The notes under the pieces are model-generated. The model was given only the letters and a program-made list of their open reading frames with translations, was not told the DNA's origin and did not search any database. Shown here piece after piece: positions 25,795 to 35,241 of a stretch of 64,000 nucleotides of DNA. The stretch covers positions 1-64,000 of the forward strand of contig NZ_NULG01000116.1 in NCBI RefSeq assembly GCF_002577195.1. Reading direction: 5' to 3'. The translations under genes and the position numbers were made by a program. Origin of the DNA: Bacillus sp. AFS041924 (GTDB taxonomy: Bacteria > Bacillota > Bacilli > Bacillales > Bacillaceae_G). Positions within the stretch are counted from its first letter, which is position 1. Each line of letters starts with the position of its first letter.

Positions 25795-26415
25795 ATGAAT
25801 TCATTTGTAGCGTTTGATTTTGAAACAGCAAATTACAATCGTCATAGCATTTGCGCTGCTGGTTTTGTATTTGTTGAAAATGGAGTGATTGTTGATCAAG
25901 TATACTCCCTTATTAATCCTGAAGAAGATTTTTTTTCTATGAATATTTCTGTGCACGGAATTAGACCAAGAGATGTACAAGATGCACCTCTTTTCCCGGA
26001 ATTTTATGAAACAATAAAAGATAAAATTGAAGGGAAAACACTAGTAGCACATAATTTACCATTCGATGGTTATGCATTAAAAGATAATTTATCAAGATAT
26101 GGAGTACCTTCAGTTTTAAATAATTTACTATGTTCATTACAGCTTGCTAAAAAGGTATTGCCTAAACAATCCCGTTATTCATTAGATACTTTGTCAAACC
26201 AATTTGGTATTTTATTAGACCATCATCATCATGCATTAGCAGATGCAGAATGCTGTGCAAAAATATTTCTTCATTTAACGAAGAAATATGAAATCTCATC
26301 CTTTGAAGAGTTATACGATAAAACTTCAATTTACCATGGTCAGATTCATCAATTTGATTATCGTTCATCTTTAGTAAAACCGAAACCCAAACGTAAATTG
26401 GAGAAAAAAGTATGA
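25795..26415 (+). CDS. DnaQ-like 3'-5' exonuclease
   Basis: A 206-residue DEDD exonuclease: FVAFDFETANYNRHSIC (Asp and Glu of ExoI), VAHNLPFDG (ExoII) and HHALADAECCAKI (ExoIII, DEDDh type). It resembles the epsilon-like domain of PolC. It trims 3' ends of DNA or RNA. The ATG at 25795 follows AGAGGAAG; longer in-frame starts lack sites. Its stop overlaps exoA by 4 nt (ATGA), which suggests a repair function. Confidence 0.9.
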   Translation: MNSFVAFDFETANYNRHSICAAGFVFVENGVIVDQVYSLINPEEDFFSMNISVHGIRPRDVQDAPLFPEFYETIKDKIEGKTLVAHNLPFDGYALKDNLSRYGVPSVLNNLLCSLQLAKKVLPKQSRYSLDTLSNQFGILLDHHHHALADAECCAKIFLHLTKKYEISSFEELYDKTSIYHGQIHQFDYRSSLVKPKPKRKLEKKV

Positions 26416-27182
26416 AATTAATTTCTTGGAATGTAAATGGAATAAGAGCTTGTGTACAAAAAGGATTTTTAGATTATTTTAATGAACAAAATGCAGATAT
26501 ATTTTGTATTCAAGAAACGAAGTGCCAAGAAGATCAAATAACATTAGAATTAGAAGGTTATTATCAATTTTGGCATTCTGCAGTTAGAAAAGGTTATTCA
26601 GGAACGGCAATTTTTACGAAACATAAACCATTAAATGTAAGTTTTGGATTTAATGGAAAAGAAGAAGATCTTGAAGGAAGAGTATTAACTTTAGAATTCG
26701 AGAAATTTTTCATGGTAAATGTTTATACGCCTAACTCTCAACGAGATTTGGCTAGATTACCGATTAGATTGAAATGGGAAGATGATTTTAAAAATTATTT
26801 AAACAAACTCGATGAAAAAAAACCTGTCATTTTATGTGGTGACTTGAATGTTGCACATAATGAAATTGATTTAGCAAACCCAAAATCAAATCGTACAAAT
26901 TCTGGCTTTACAAAAGAAGAACGAGGGAAAATGTCAGCCTTATTAGAGAGCGGATTTACAGATAGTTTTCGCTATTTAAATCCGTCTAAAGAAGGTTCAT
27001 ATACTTGGTGGTCCTATATGGCAAAAGTTCGTGAACGAAATATTGGATGGCGTATTGATTATTTTATCCTTTCAAATCGATTACAAAGTGAATTAATTAA
27101 CTCTGAAATCCACTCTCAAATAATGGGTAGTGATCATTGTCCTGTTATGTTAACGATGAATGATTCAATTATTTCAAATTAG
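26412..27182 (+). CDS. exoA: Exodeoxyribonuclease III / AP endonuclease
   Basis: A 256-residue enzyme with the Xth-type motifs: ISWNVNGIRA (residues 4-13), IQETKCQ (near 35), NVYTPNSQRDLARLPIRLKW (near 100), CGDLNVAHNEIDLANP (near 143), WRIDYF (near 220) and the catalytic GSDHCPV near 242. It cleaves abasic sites in base-excision repair. Translationally coupled to the upstream exonuclease. Confidence 0.95.
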   Translation: MKLISWNVNGIRACVQKGFLDYFNEQNADIFCIQETKCQEDQITLELEGYYQFWHSAVRKGYSGTAIFTKHKPLNVSFGFNGKEEDLEGRVLTLEFEKFFMVNVYTPNSQRDLARLPIRLKWEDDFKNYLNKLDEKKPVILCGDLNVAHNEIDLANPKSNRTNSGFTKEERGKMSALLESGFTDSFRYLNPSKEGSYTWWSYMAKVRERNIGWRIDYFILSNRLQSELINSEIHSQIMGSDHCPVMLTMNDSIISN

Positions 27183-27213
27183 AAAGTTCTAAGTTTTAGA
27201 GCTTTCTTTTTTT
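27181..27213 (+). terminator. Terminator after exoA
   Basis: AGAAAGTTCTA (27181-27191) pairs with TAGAGCTTTCT (27197-27207), followed by T residues; the stem includes the exoA stop codon. Confidence 0.85.
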
Positions 27214-27326
27214 ATCTAGGCATTTAGTATGTCAACAAAAGCCGATATGCGTAAACTAAGGTTAGGACAATGTATAAAGAATAGTTAAAAAAAAATGAAA
27301 GATATTAGAAAAAGGAAGGGGTTCCT

Positions 27327-27944
27327 ATGAGTTTAAAATGGCTAGAATGGGCACAAAAAATCCAAGCAATTTCTCAAGCAGGATTGACCTTTACGAAAGA
27401 TGTTTATGATAAAGAAAGGTATGAAGAATTAAGACATATAAGTGCTGATATTATGAATCATTATTCAGAATTGCAAATAGAGGAGATTGAGGGATTATTT
27501 CGAAATGAACATGGTTACCCAACACCAAAGGTAGATGTCAGGGGTGTTGTTTTTAAAAATGGGAAAATTTTATTAGTAAAAGAAAAAATAGAAAATAAAT
27601 GGTCTTTACCGGGTGGATTTTGTGACGTAGGCTTATCAGCTTCTGAAAATGTAGTAAAAGAAATATTTGAAGAATCAGGCTACAAAGTTGAAGTGAAGAA
27701 ATTACTTGCAGTTTTAGATATGACCAAGCATGCACATCCACCTCAATCATATCACTTCTACAAATTTTTTATACAATGTGAAATTATAGGAGGTAATTCT
27801 ACTACTGGAATAGAGACAAGTGACATAGATTTTTTTGATGCAGAGCATTTACCAGACCTTTCATTGAGTCGAAATACTGCATCTCAAATTAAGTTAATGT
27901 TTGAATATAATGAAAATCCATTAAAAGAAACTTGTTTCGACTAA
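27327..27944 (+). CDS. Nudix hydrolase with NUDIX_N domain
   Basis: A 205-residue protein: helical N-terminal domain (residues 1-60, KWLEWAQKIQAISQAGLTF) typical of this subgroup, then the Nudix box GGFCDVGLSASENVVKEIFE followed by ESGYK. Leu replaces the first Glu of the canonical box, as is common in this subgroup. It probably hydrolyses a nucleotide-sugar or ADP-ribose-like diphosphate. AAGGAAGGGG precedes the ATG. Monocistronic. Confidence 0.88.
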   Translation: MSLKWLEWAQKIQAISQAGLTFTKDVYDKERYEELRHISADIMNHYSELQIEEIEGLFRNEHGYPTPKVDVRGVVFKNGKILLVKEKIENKWSLPGGFCDVGLSASENVVKEIFEESGYKVEVKKLLAVLDMTKHAHPPQSYHFYKFFIQCEIIGGNSTTGIETSDIDFFDAEHLPDLSLSRNTASQIKLMFEYNENPLKETCFD

Positions 27945-28088
27945 ACTAAATCTACAAAAGATATATAATAAGTTAAATAGAAACTATTTGAGTTGCTAAT
28001 GCAGCTCGATTTTCTTTTATGGCATTAAACTATTTACTTTTTAAATAGAAAATATACATAATTTAATCACCTTAAGAGGAGATATAAT

Positions 28089-29024
28089 TTGAAAACAAAT
28101 ACGATGAATTTTCTTAAATTAGAAAACGATTTAAAAAAAGAACATATTTCAACTTGTGTTATTTACCAAAATAGAGAAGTTAAATATTGTTTTTATAAAA
28201 ATTCTAAAAGTGAATCTAAATTATTTAAAATTAATTCTGTTACTAAAAGTGTTTTATCTATGTTGATGGGAATTGCAATAGATAAAGGATTTATAGAAAG
28301 TGTTGATGTATCGATTTCAAAATTCTTTCCTACTATTGAAACGAAAAAAAGAAATATTACAATAGATCATTTATTAACCATGACACCCGGATATGATTGG
28401 CAAGAATGGGGAGAGTGGGGCGGACGTCCTTTCCCGATGATTAACAGTAAAGACTGGATTCGATATGTTTTAGAAAAGGAAATGGTCAATAATCCAGGGG
28501 AGAAAATGATATATGATTCAGGTGCTTCACAAGTATTAAGTGCAATTATTCAGATGGCAACGAATGAAAAATTATCTTCTTTCGCAAATCGAATGCTATT
28601 TGAACCATTAGGTATAAAAGAGTTTATTTGGCACGAAGATTCAAAGGGTATTAATATTGGTGGATTTGGCTTGAGTTTAACAACAGATGATCTGTTAAAG
28701 CTTGGGATTTTAATGCTACAAAAAGGGAAATGGAATAATAAGCAGCTAATATCAAGTGAATGGATTGAAAAATCAACGGAAGCAAAATTCCATACATATC
28801 ATCATGTTGGTTCATATGCATATCATTGGTGGGTATTAAAAAATGAAGAATTAAATGATGTAGACCCAACCATTTACTTTGCTATGGGTTATGGAGGCCA
28901 ATTTATTATTGTTTCACCAAAGCAACAATTAGTAGTTGTTTTTACAAGCGCGAAATATATACATACGTTTACTCCATTAAAAATCTTTCAAAAATATTTC
29001 TCTTCATTTTTAGTAAAAGAATAG
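28089..29024 (+). CDS. Serine hydrolase (class C beta-lactamase-like)
   Basis: A 311-residue member of the beta-lactamase/penicillin-binding fold: catalytic SVTKS (SxxK, near residue 53), the YDSG segment at the position of YxN (near 141), and a C-terminal YGGQF loop in the HxG/KTG position. There is no signal peptide, so it is probably cytoplasmic, likely an esterase or peptidase rather than a resistance enzyme. TTG start at 28089 after AGAGGAG. Confidence 0.85.
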   Translation: MKTNTMNFLKLENDLKKEHISTCVIYQNREVKYCFYKNSKSESKLFKINSVTKSVLSMLMGIAIDKGFIESVDVSISKFFPTIETKKRNITIDHLLTMTPGYDWQEWGEWGGRPFPMINSKDWIRYVLEKEMVNNPGEKMIYDSGASQVLSAIIQMATNEKLSSFANRMLFEPLGIKEFIWHEDSKGINIGGFGLSLTTDDLLKLGILMLQKGKWNNKQLISSEWIEKSTEAKFHTYHHVGSYAYHWWVLKNEELNDVDPTIYFAMGYGGQFIIVSPKQQLVVVFTSAKYIHTFTPLKIFQKYFSSFLVKE

Positions 29025-29252
29025 GGCAGGATTAAATGTAGGATACAAAATATGGATTGGAATCACTTTAAATCTACCTAAATGCAGCTTTCAATAATTT
29101 TATCTATTCTTATTTACGATTCCTTTATTCCTGTAATTCCTTTTTTGTCTGATTTTTTTATTTTGGAATAGGAATTTACAGAAAAATGTCGAAATAAGTA
29201 AATAGAGAATAATACAACAATTTGATAATAGCTCCAGAAGGGATGAAGATTG

Positions 29253-29870
29253 ATGTTTTTAGTGACAGAAGACTTCAAAACGTTTATTAAGAAATATCCA
29301 ATCACAACATTTATGGTTGGTTTATGTTCCATATTAGCAATTATTACGACATTTATAGGCGGATATACAATTGAAAATATGATCAAATTGGGTGGATATG
29401 AACATGAATTAGTTGAGCAAGGTGAAATATGGAGACTTTTTACGTATGCATTTATGCACGGAAGCTACGCTCACTTTTTTATGAATATGACGTTTATGAT
29501 TATTTTAGGTAGGCCATTAGAACGAGCGTTAGGGTCTGTTAAATTTTTAATTTTTTATTTAGCATCTGTTATTCTTACAGGATTTATTATTAATTTTTAC
29601 CATTCACCAAATACTGTTGAAACAGGTGCATCTGGTGTTGGCTATGCATTTTTAGGAATGTACTTATTTATTACATTATTTAGAAAAAACATGCTTTTCA
29701 CAGATGATCGTAAGTTTGTCATAACGTTTTTAGGAATTGGATTACTTTCTTCATTAATCATCCCATCCACAAGTCTAACTGGTCATTTAGCTGGGTTGAT
29801 TATTGGATTTGTGATGACTCCGCTATTATTAAGTAAAGCGGCAAGATTTCAACATTCAGTAAATGTTTAA
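29253..29870 (+). CDS. Rhomboid-family intramembrane serine protease
   Basis: A 205-residue membrane protein with six hydrophobic helices, the HFFMNMTFM segment after helix 1, the catalytic GASGVGYAFLG (Ser, near residue 130) and the catalytic His in LTGHLAGLIIG (near 176). It cleaves membrane proteins within the bilayer; substrates unknown. ATG at 29253, with AGAAGGG upstream. Confidence 0.92.
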   Translation: MFLVTEDFKTFIKKYPITTFMVGLCSILAIITTFIGGYTIENMIKLGGYEHELVEQGEIWRLFTYAFMHGSYAHFFMNMTFMIILGRPLERALGSVKFLIFYLASVILTGFIINFYHSPNTVETGASGVGYAFLGMYLFITLFRKNMLFTDDRKFVITFLGIGLLSSLIIPSTSLTGHLAGLIIGFVMTPLLLSKAARFQHSVNV

Positions 29871-29885
29871 ATTACATATTTGCTA

Positions 29886-29923
29886 AAACAAACCTAGTTC
29901 AAAAATTGAACTAGGTTTGTTTT
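29886..29923. terminator. Bidirectional terminator between the rhomboid gene and the next minus-strand gene
   Basis: A 17-bp perfect stem (AAACAAACCTAGTTCAA with its complement) around 3 nt, with flanking A and T tracts. Confidence 0.9.
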
Positions 29924-29973
29924 GTATGGATTTGGTTAAAAGGATGTTTACAATTTGTTCATTCATTTTAATT

Positions 29974-30483
29974 TTAAAAATCAAATACTTCTGTAATTCG
30001 ATCAGCAGTTTGACGATTTCTACATAATTTGTAGAGATCATTAAAAAATCGTTCAACATCAGTTGAGGAACCTGGGAGTGGTACCTCTACCTGTAACGAA
30101 CCGAATGCTTGCTTGAAGTATGCTTTTCGTTCAGCATTTTTACCATCGCGTTTCAATGGATTGTATTTCCAATTTAATGATAATTGTCCATCTCGCTCAC
30201 TAATTTCTCTTATTTCTGCAGCAGTTGTAGATTTATTTTCAACATAAATTACTAAATAATAATTTTCATTTCGATGCCAGTCGATCAATAGTAAATAATA
30301 GCTTTCCTCTTCAATTTTACTTAAATGAAAAGCTGAAACAATCGGTTTACCATTTGTCCATTGTTGAAAATTTTGTAACGTATTAAATGCGGTTGGAATT
30401 TCTTTAATATCAAATAAAGAATTATTTGATGCCATCCAATTTTTTATATGGTTTGAAATACTTAATGCAATTTCTTTTTTCAT
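29974..30483 (-). CDS. Hypothetical 169-residue protein
   Basis: A soluble mixed alpha/beta protein with no signal or membrane helix; segments ESYYLLLIDWHRNENYYLVIY and NDLYKLCRNRQTADRI look like a strand pair and a C-terminal helix. The ATG at 30483 has GAGGTAA just upstream. I do not recognise a family. It stands alone between terminators. Confidence 0.75.
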   Translation of the reverse strand: MKKEIALSISNHIKNWMASNNSLFDIKEIPTAFNTLQNFQQWTNGKPIVSAFHLSKIEEESYYLLLIDWHRNENYYLVIYVENKSTTAAEIREISERDGQLSLNWKYNPLKRDGKNAERKAYFKQAFGSLQVEVPLPGSSTDVERFFNDLYKLCRNRQTADRITEVFDF

Positions 30484-30635
30484 ATTTTACCTCAAACTTT
30501 TAATGTAAATGCTTTTTTTATCATATCATCCTTTTTAGATTAAAAAAAACGCTTTCTCTGTAATAATCTACCATCAATAAGTTAATGTCCAAATACTCAT
30601 ATTATTAATGATGATTTGACGAAGGAGGATTTATT

Positions 30636-30788
30636 ATGGCAAGAGGTAAAAGCTTTAATCACAAGAAAAAAGGTCATGAACCTACTCATCCAAAAGGATC
30701 ATTAGTAGCTCCAGAAGACCGTAAACATGAAGATCGTGAAGAAGATTATATCGTGACAGAAGAAGCATTTAAAAATCGAATTCAATAA
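30636..30788 (+). CDS. Small hydrophilic protein, hypothetical
   Basis: A 50-residue charged protein (MARGKSFNHKKKGHEPTHPK start, EEDYIVTEEAFKNRIQ end), with strong GAAGGAGGA 8 nt before the ATG and its own terminator, so it is very likely expressed. It resembles the many small, basic, spore- or stress-associated proteins of bacilli, but I cannot name a family. Confidence 0.72.
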   Translation: MARGKSFNHKKKGHEPTHPKGSLVAPEDRKHEDREEDYIVTEEAFKNRIQ

Positions 30789-30801
30789 AATTTAAAAAAA
30801 C

Positions 30802-30835
30802 GGACTCAGTAATTATTATCTGAGTCCATTTTTTT
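30802..30835 (+). terminator. Terminator after the 50-residue gene
   Basis: GGACTCAG pairs with CTGAGTCC (30820-30827), followed by seven T. Confidence 0.88.
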
Positions 30836-30843
30836 GCTCAATA

Positions 30844-32353
30844 TTAATTTTTAGTAAAATTTAATAAATAAATTAATTGATCTTTCGTTACTGCTTGTAA
30901 TAACAATGGAATCGGTGGGCCACTTGGTCTATTTAAAACTAGCTGATAAATCATAGTGAAAAATTCTTTTTGGTTTGCTTTCATCGTTTTTTTATCTTCA
31001 TGAAATAAGAACACTCAAATTTTTTAACCAGTTTTTTTTTGTTCGGTTAAGTTTAAATAAAAATCAATTGCTTGCTCTTGATTCACATGAATATTTTTTT
31101 GCGGATAATATTTTTTTATCCAATATTCCGCCTTTAGGCTAATATTTTCTATATGTTCAGTTGAGTAAGTTTCACCATTATTTTTAATAACATCTTGTAA
31201 AAGATCTATATTGTAATTAATCAAAGGTAGTATACTTGCAACGTGATTAAATTTTGGAAATTTCGTATCAATTTCTTCTGTATGCGCAAATTGGATTGAA
31301 TCACGAATATCTAAGTCATGTAAAGAATGACTAATATAATTTGATTTATACCTTTCGAATTCGGAGTAGTTCTTAACAACATCTTCATCTAGACCAATAT
31401 TAAATGCTGCAGTTGGTTTATATTTAGCAAACATAAAGAGAACGACTTCTGGTAAATAGATTTTTAATAACTCTGCGGGTGTTATCAAATTTCCTGTAGA
31501 GCTAGACATTTTTTGATTTTGACCTTTTATTCCAATAAATTCATATGGTGTATAGCAAGGTGCTTCATAGTTAAAAATGTTTCTAGCTATTTCTTTTGAA
31601 ACATTGTAACTACCTGTTTCAGATGAGTGATCTCTTCCGCCAGGTTCAAAAACTACTTCTTCTTTCATCCACCTCATAGCCCAATCAATTTTCCAGTTCA
31701 ATTTTATGTTGCTTGCATCTTCTACAAATACATGATTTGTAAATCCACAATTACAACCATAATGTATCATTTTACTTTTTTCATTATAATGAGTAATTGC
31801 GGTATCATCTTTCTCGCAATTTTCACAGTATAGTGTAATAGGATAAAATTCATTGCGCTCTTGTTCATTAGGAACATTTGTTTTGAATTTCATTAATAGA
31901 TCATAGATGTCTTTTCTTTTTTCAAGTGCGTGAATAATTTCAGTATTATATCTTCCAGAATTGTATTCTTTGCTTTGATAAATAAACTCGACTTCAATAC
32001 CGAGTTTAGCTAAAGAATTTTCAAATTCTCTTTCAAAGTGTTCAACAAAAGATGAATGACATCCATATGGATCAGGTATATTTGAATATGCTTTGCCGAT
32101 AAAATTTTTATAAGAAGCATCGATATTATTCGGTACTTTTCTTAATCGATCAAAATCATCCCAAGAAAAGATAAATCTTGTTTTTTTACCTAAATTATTT
32201 AATGCTTTTACGACAAAATAAGTTGTTATAATTTCACGGAAATTTCCAACATGAACTAAAACCAGATGGGCTTATGCCAGAGGCACAAACATAAGTTTCT
32301 TTATTAGGATATCTTTCAATTAATTCATTTGCGATTTTATATGCCCAATGCAT
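30844..32353 (-). pseudogene. Decayed class I lysyl-tRNA synthetase (LysRS1)
   Basis: A class I LysRS that would charge tRNA-Lys. The start (MHWAYKIANELIERYPN, ATG at 32353, GAGGTGA upstream) is intact. An extra T near 32262-32270 shifts the frame exactly at the HIGH-type motif: one frame reads SGFSSCWKFP-stop, while the neighbouring frame reads SGLVHVGNFREI. The middle is open (31024-31893 and upstream), with KMSSSTGN as the KMSKS motif and CENC/CNC zinc cysteines. Near the C-terminus, frames jump again: LTEQKKTG-stop at 31024, then WLKNLSVLIS in another frame, then HEDKKTMKANQKEFF running to a stop at 30844. At least three frameshifts make sequencing error unlikely as the whole explanation. 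The housekeeping class II lysS must lie elsewhere. Confidence 0.85.
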
Positions 32354-32407
32354 GCTTTCACCTCAAAATTATAATAATTTATTGTATTTACTCGATTAAT
32401 TACAAAT

Positions 32408-32690
32408 AAAAAAACTCCCACCCCCAAGATTAATCATCTTGAGGACGAGAGTTTGTAAACTTCGTGGTACCACCCCAGTTTATTGATATGTTACCATATC
32501 AACCTTATCAGGTACGGCACGAATGCTTATACCCTATCTCTATAACGGGAGATCCCGTCGTACCATCTCTAAAGTTAAACTTTAGTTCCATACGAAGCTC
32601 TAAGTCTTTTTTCATGAAGATGATTATTACTCCTTTTCAGCTACCGGAGCTCTCTGTAAATAATTTAGCTTTATTACTTTTCTCTTCATA
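32408..32690 (-). ncRNA. T-box riboswitch leader upstream of the class I LysRS gene
   Basis: On the minus strand there is, in order: a stem I region with an AGAGAGCTCCGG element, a second stem around GGGATCTCCCG, the T-box bulge CTGGGGTGGTACCACG (complement of 32464-32479), and a terminator hairpin (about 32413-32452) with a T run. The GGTGG-ACC-CG core is the part that pairs with the uncharged tRNA acceptor end. T-box control of class I LysRS is known in Bacillus cereus. A lysine specifier codon is expected in stem I; I did not fold it fully. Confidence 0.85.
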
Positions 32691-32806
32691 GCCATTCAAT
32701 TTTCGAAATATTAATTGTTATTATATTAATTAAAACAATATTAATTGTCAATTAATTTTAAACTTGAATAAAATGTGTATATGCATAAAACTAGGTAGGT
32801 GCTCAA

Positions 32807-33448
32807 ATGAATGATTCAGTTGAAGATTTACTTTTAATAGGAGGATATTTTTTATTATTTGGTACATTAACTTCTGCAGTTGGTGTATCAAGTAAAAAAA
32901 TTGTTAGTGAAGATTTTGGTAAAGATTTGTTCGCTAAAGGTAATGCAATCGAAGCATTTGGCAACTCAATTCAGGCCATAGGAAGAGAAAAATTATACAA
33001 GAAGGAAGAAAAGCAATATGAATTAACAATTATGGTAGGGGCTTGGATACAAGCAGCAGGTAACATTACGAATACAGTTGCAACAGGTCTAGAACGTGAG
33101 GGATTGGAAGAAGAAGGACATAAATTAAATGCAGTTGGAAGTGTTATTCAAGCAATTGGTGCTCAACTTGAAACTACTGGAGCATTAGTAGAGGGGACGC
33201 AACTTGCCAAAATTGAGGCTTATGGAAGTGAATTAATTGCTTTAGGTGCACTAATTGATGGTGTTGGTAATGTGGCATTATTGAATGATAAAATTATTTT
33301 AGGAGAACAACTACTACTTGTTGGTAGTTGGGTTCAAGTTTTCGGAGCAATTCTTATTGTGTATGCACTTACTAATAAGAGAAGAGAGAAGGAGCAAGAA
33401 GCAGAGAATCATCATGAATATAGATACGGTTATTATCCAAAAAAGTAA
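32807..33448 (+). CDS. DUF6944-like repetitive protein
   Basis: A 213-residue protein built of alternating amphipathic repeats of the type NAIEAFGNSIQAIGRE, VGAWIQAAGNITNTVA, LNAVGSVIQAIGAQLE, GSELIALGALIDGVGN, bracketed by a hydrophobic helix at each end (about residues 7-25 and 175-195). The charged tail is KRREKEQEAENHHEYRYGYY. It resembles the DUF6944 repetitive family; the function is unknown. A weak TAGGTAGGTG site precedes the ATG. Confidence 0.75.
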   Translation: MNDSVEDLLLIGGYFLLFGTLTSAVGVSSKKIVSEDFGKDLFAKGNAIEAFGNSIQAIGREKLYKKEEKQYELTIMVGAWIQAAGNITNTVATGLEREGLEEEGHKLNAVGSVIQAIGAQLETTGALVEGTQLAKIEAYGSELIALGALIDGVGNVALLNDKIILGEQLLLVGSWVQVFGAILIVYALTNKRREKEQEAENHHEYRYGYYPKK

Positions 33449-33617
33449 TTTGAATGGTAATTTTAAAATTTTTGTGAACAATACGAAAAAAAGAAGGTAT
33501 ATGGATTTCAATAGCTAATTAATATTATTAAAATTAAATTAAAACAAATAATTTTTCTGTAAAAACATTTTGTGAGAGAATAGAGTAAACTAATTTTTGA
33601 AACAGAGGTAAAATTAT

Positions 33618-34478
33618 ATGAGTTTAAAAATAATAACAGATAGTGCGGCTGATTTACCTAAAGAAATCATAGAACAATACAATATTGATGTAATACCATT
33701 AAGGGTTTATTCAGAAGATGAAAAAGAATACTTTGATGGTGTAACATTAGATTCAAAGACTTTATTTAATGAAATGCGTAATGGTAAAGTATTTAAAACG
33801 TCCTTACCATCTTACGAGTATATTTATAATACTTTTGTTAAATATGCAAAAGAAAATATTCCATGTATTTATATTGCCTTTTCATCTGAGTTATCCGGTA
33901 CATATCAATCAACAGTAATGGTTAAAAATGAGTTAGTTGAGGAATTTCCTGATTTTGATTTAGAAATATTTGATACGAAGTGTGCTTCGATTGGGCAAGG
34001 ATTAATTGCTGTAAATGCTGCAAAAATTGCTTCAAATGGAGCTACTAAAGAAGAGGTTGTTAATAATATAAAACACAGTATTCAACATATTGAACATATT
34101 TTTACAGTTGATGACTTTCAGTATTTAGTTCGTGGAGGTCGCTTAAGTAAAGTTGCAGGTTTTGTAGGGAATTTACTAAATATCAAACCGATCTTGCATG
34201 TTGAAGATGGTAAATTAATACCACTTGAAAAAATAAGGGGTTCTAAAAAAGTAATAAAAAGAATGATTGAATTAATGGAATCTAGAGGGGCCAATTTATC
34301 TACTCAATTAATCGGTATTTCTCACGGCGACGATCTTGATAAAGCTCTTGAAATAAAAAATGCTATTACTGAATCATTTGGATGTAAGGAATTTGTCATC
34401 AATTCGATCGGATCAGCTATTGGTGCGCACGCAGGTCCAGGTACTTTAGCAATATTTTTTATGAATGAGAATAAATAG
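33618..34478 (+). CDS. DegV-family fatty-acid-binding protein
   Basis: A 286-residue DegV protein: ITDSAADLP (residues 6-14), FKTSLPS (near 59), AFSSELSGTYQST (near 90) and the LVRGGRLSK segment near 170, with GPGTLAIFF at the end. Family members bind fatty acids and, as FakB, present them to the kinase FakA for phospholipid synthesis. No kinase gene is adjacent. AGAGGTAA precedes the ATG. Confidence 0.93.
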   Translation: MSLKIITDSAADLPKEIIEQYNIDVIPLRVYSEDEKEYFDGVTLDSKTLFNEMRNGKVFKTSLPSYEYIYNTFVKYAKENIPCIYIAFSSELSGTYQSTVMVKNELVEEFPDFDLEIFDTKCASIGQGLIAVNAAKIASNGATKEEVVNNIKHSIQHIEHIFTVDDFQYLVRGGRLSKVAGFVGNLLNIKPILHVEDGKLIPLEKIRGSKKVIKRMIELMESRGANLSTQLIGISHGDDLDKALEIKNAITESFGCKEFVINSIGSAIGAHAGPGTLAIFFMNENK

Positions 34479-34491
34479 AAAAATTAAAATT

Positions 34492-34531
34492 GAGCTAATT
34501 TCAATGAACTAATGAGATTAGCTCTTTTTTT
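34492..34531 (+). terminator. Terminator after the degV-type gene
   Basis: GAGCTAAT pairs with ATTAGCTC (34517-34524), followed by seven T. Confidence 0.8.
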
Positions 34532-34643
34532 GTTTTTAATTTTCTGAAAATCTTACCCAGATAATAATCCGTACATAATTTCTACATAAAAAGTAAATAG
34601 TATTTATGTAATCTTCAACTACTATTATTATGAGGTGAAAAAG

Positions 34644-34892
34644 ATGTCAATTTTAGATAACTGGGATCAATGGAAAGATTTTTTAGGTGATCGTTTAGAG
34701 GCAACAGATGAAAAAGGTGTTGGAGAAGGTGCGATCTCTGAAATGGCGTATCGCTTAGGAAATTATTTAGCAAATGAAGTAGAACCGAAAAATGCAGAAG
34801 AACAAATTTTAAAAGACCTTTGGACTGTTGCAGATGAAAAAGAGCAACATACAATTGCACATCTTATGATGAAGTATGTTAAAAATAAATAA
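34644..34892 (+). CDS. DUF3243 protein (YmfJ-like)
   Basis: An 82-residue acidic helical protein with the family segments LDNWDQWKDFLGDRLEA, ISEMAYRLGNYLANEVEPKN and LWTVADEKEQHTIAHLM. It corresponds to B. subtilis YmfJ; function unknown. The ATG at 34644 has GAGGTG 6 nt upstream and is preferred over the GTG at 34635, which lies inside that site. Confidence 0.88.
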   Translation: MSILDNWDQWKDFLGDRLEATDEKGVGEGAISEMAYRLGNYLANEVEPKNAEEQILKDLWTVADEKEQHTIAHLMMKYVKNK

Positions 34893-34910
34893 TTAAAATA
34901 ATGTGATTAA

Positions 34911-34949
34911 AAAATAGCCTGGTGAATAAAATCATAAGGGCTATTTTTT
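34911..34949 (+). terminator. Terminator after the DUF3243 gene
   Basis: AAAAAATAGCC pairs with GGGCTATTTTTT across a loop of about 17 nt. Confidence 0.75.
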
Positions 34950-35241
34950 ATTTCGTCTGTTTATGGCAATATGATGAATGAATTGAGGGTTTTCAAAAAA
35001 ACTACAAAAATAATAAAAATTAGGGTTGAAATGGACCAATTTATCAAATATACTGTACTTATTGTAAATACTGTTTTTGATTTGAGGACAATTACTATTT
35101 ACATTTTATTTATTTTTTTGTATGATAGACTTTCTGTTCAAATTTCACATATATCATAAATCGAAATTTGCACTAATAATTTTATTTGCAAATTTAACCG
35201 AATATTGTTTTTCAAATAGACAGAAGAAATGGGGATAATAT

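Noticed and set aside
34971-35159. A 62-codon ORF before the EmrB-type exporter
   Set aside because: No ribosome-binding site, AT-driven composition and no recognisable sequence; treated as intergenic.
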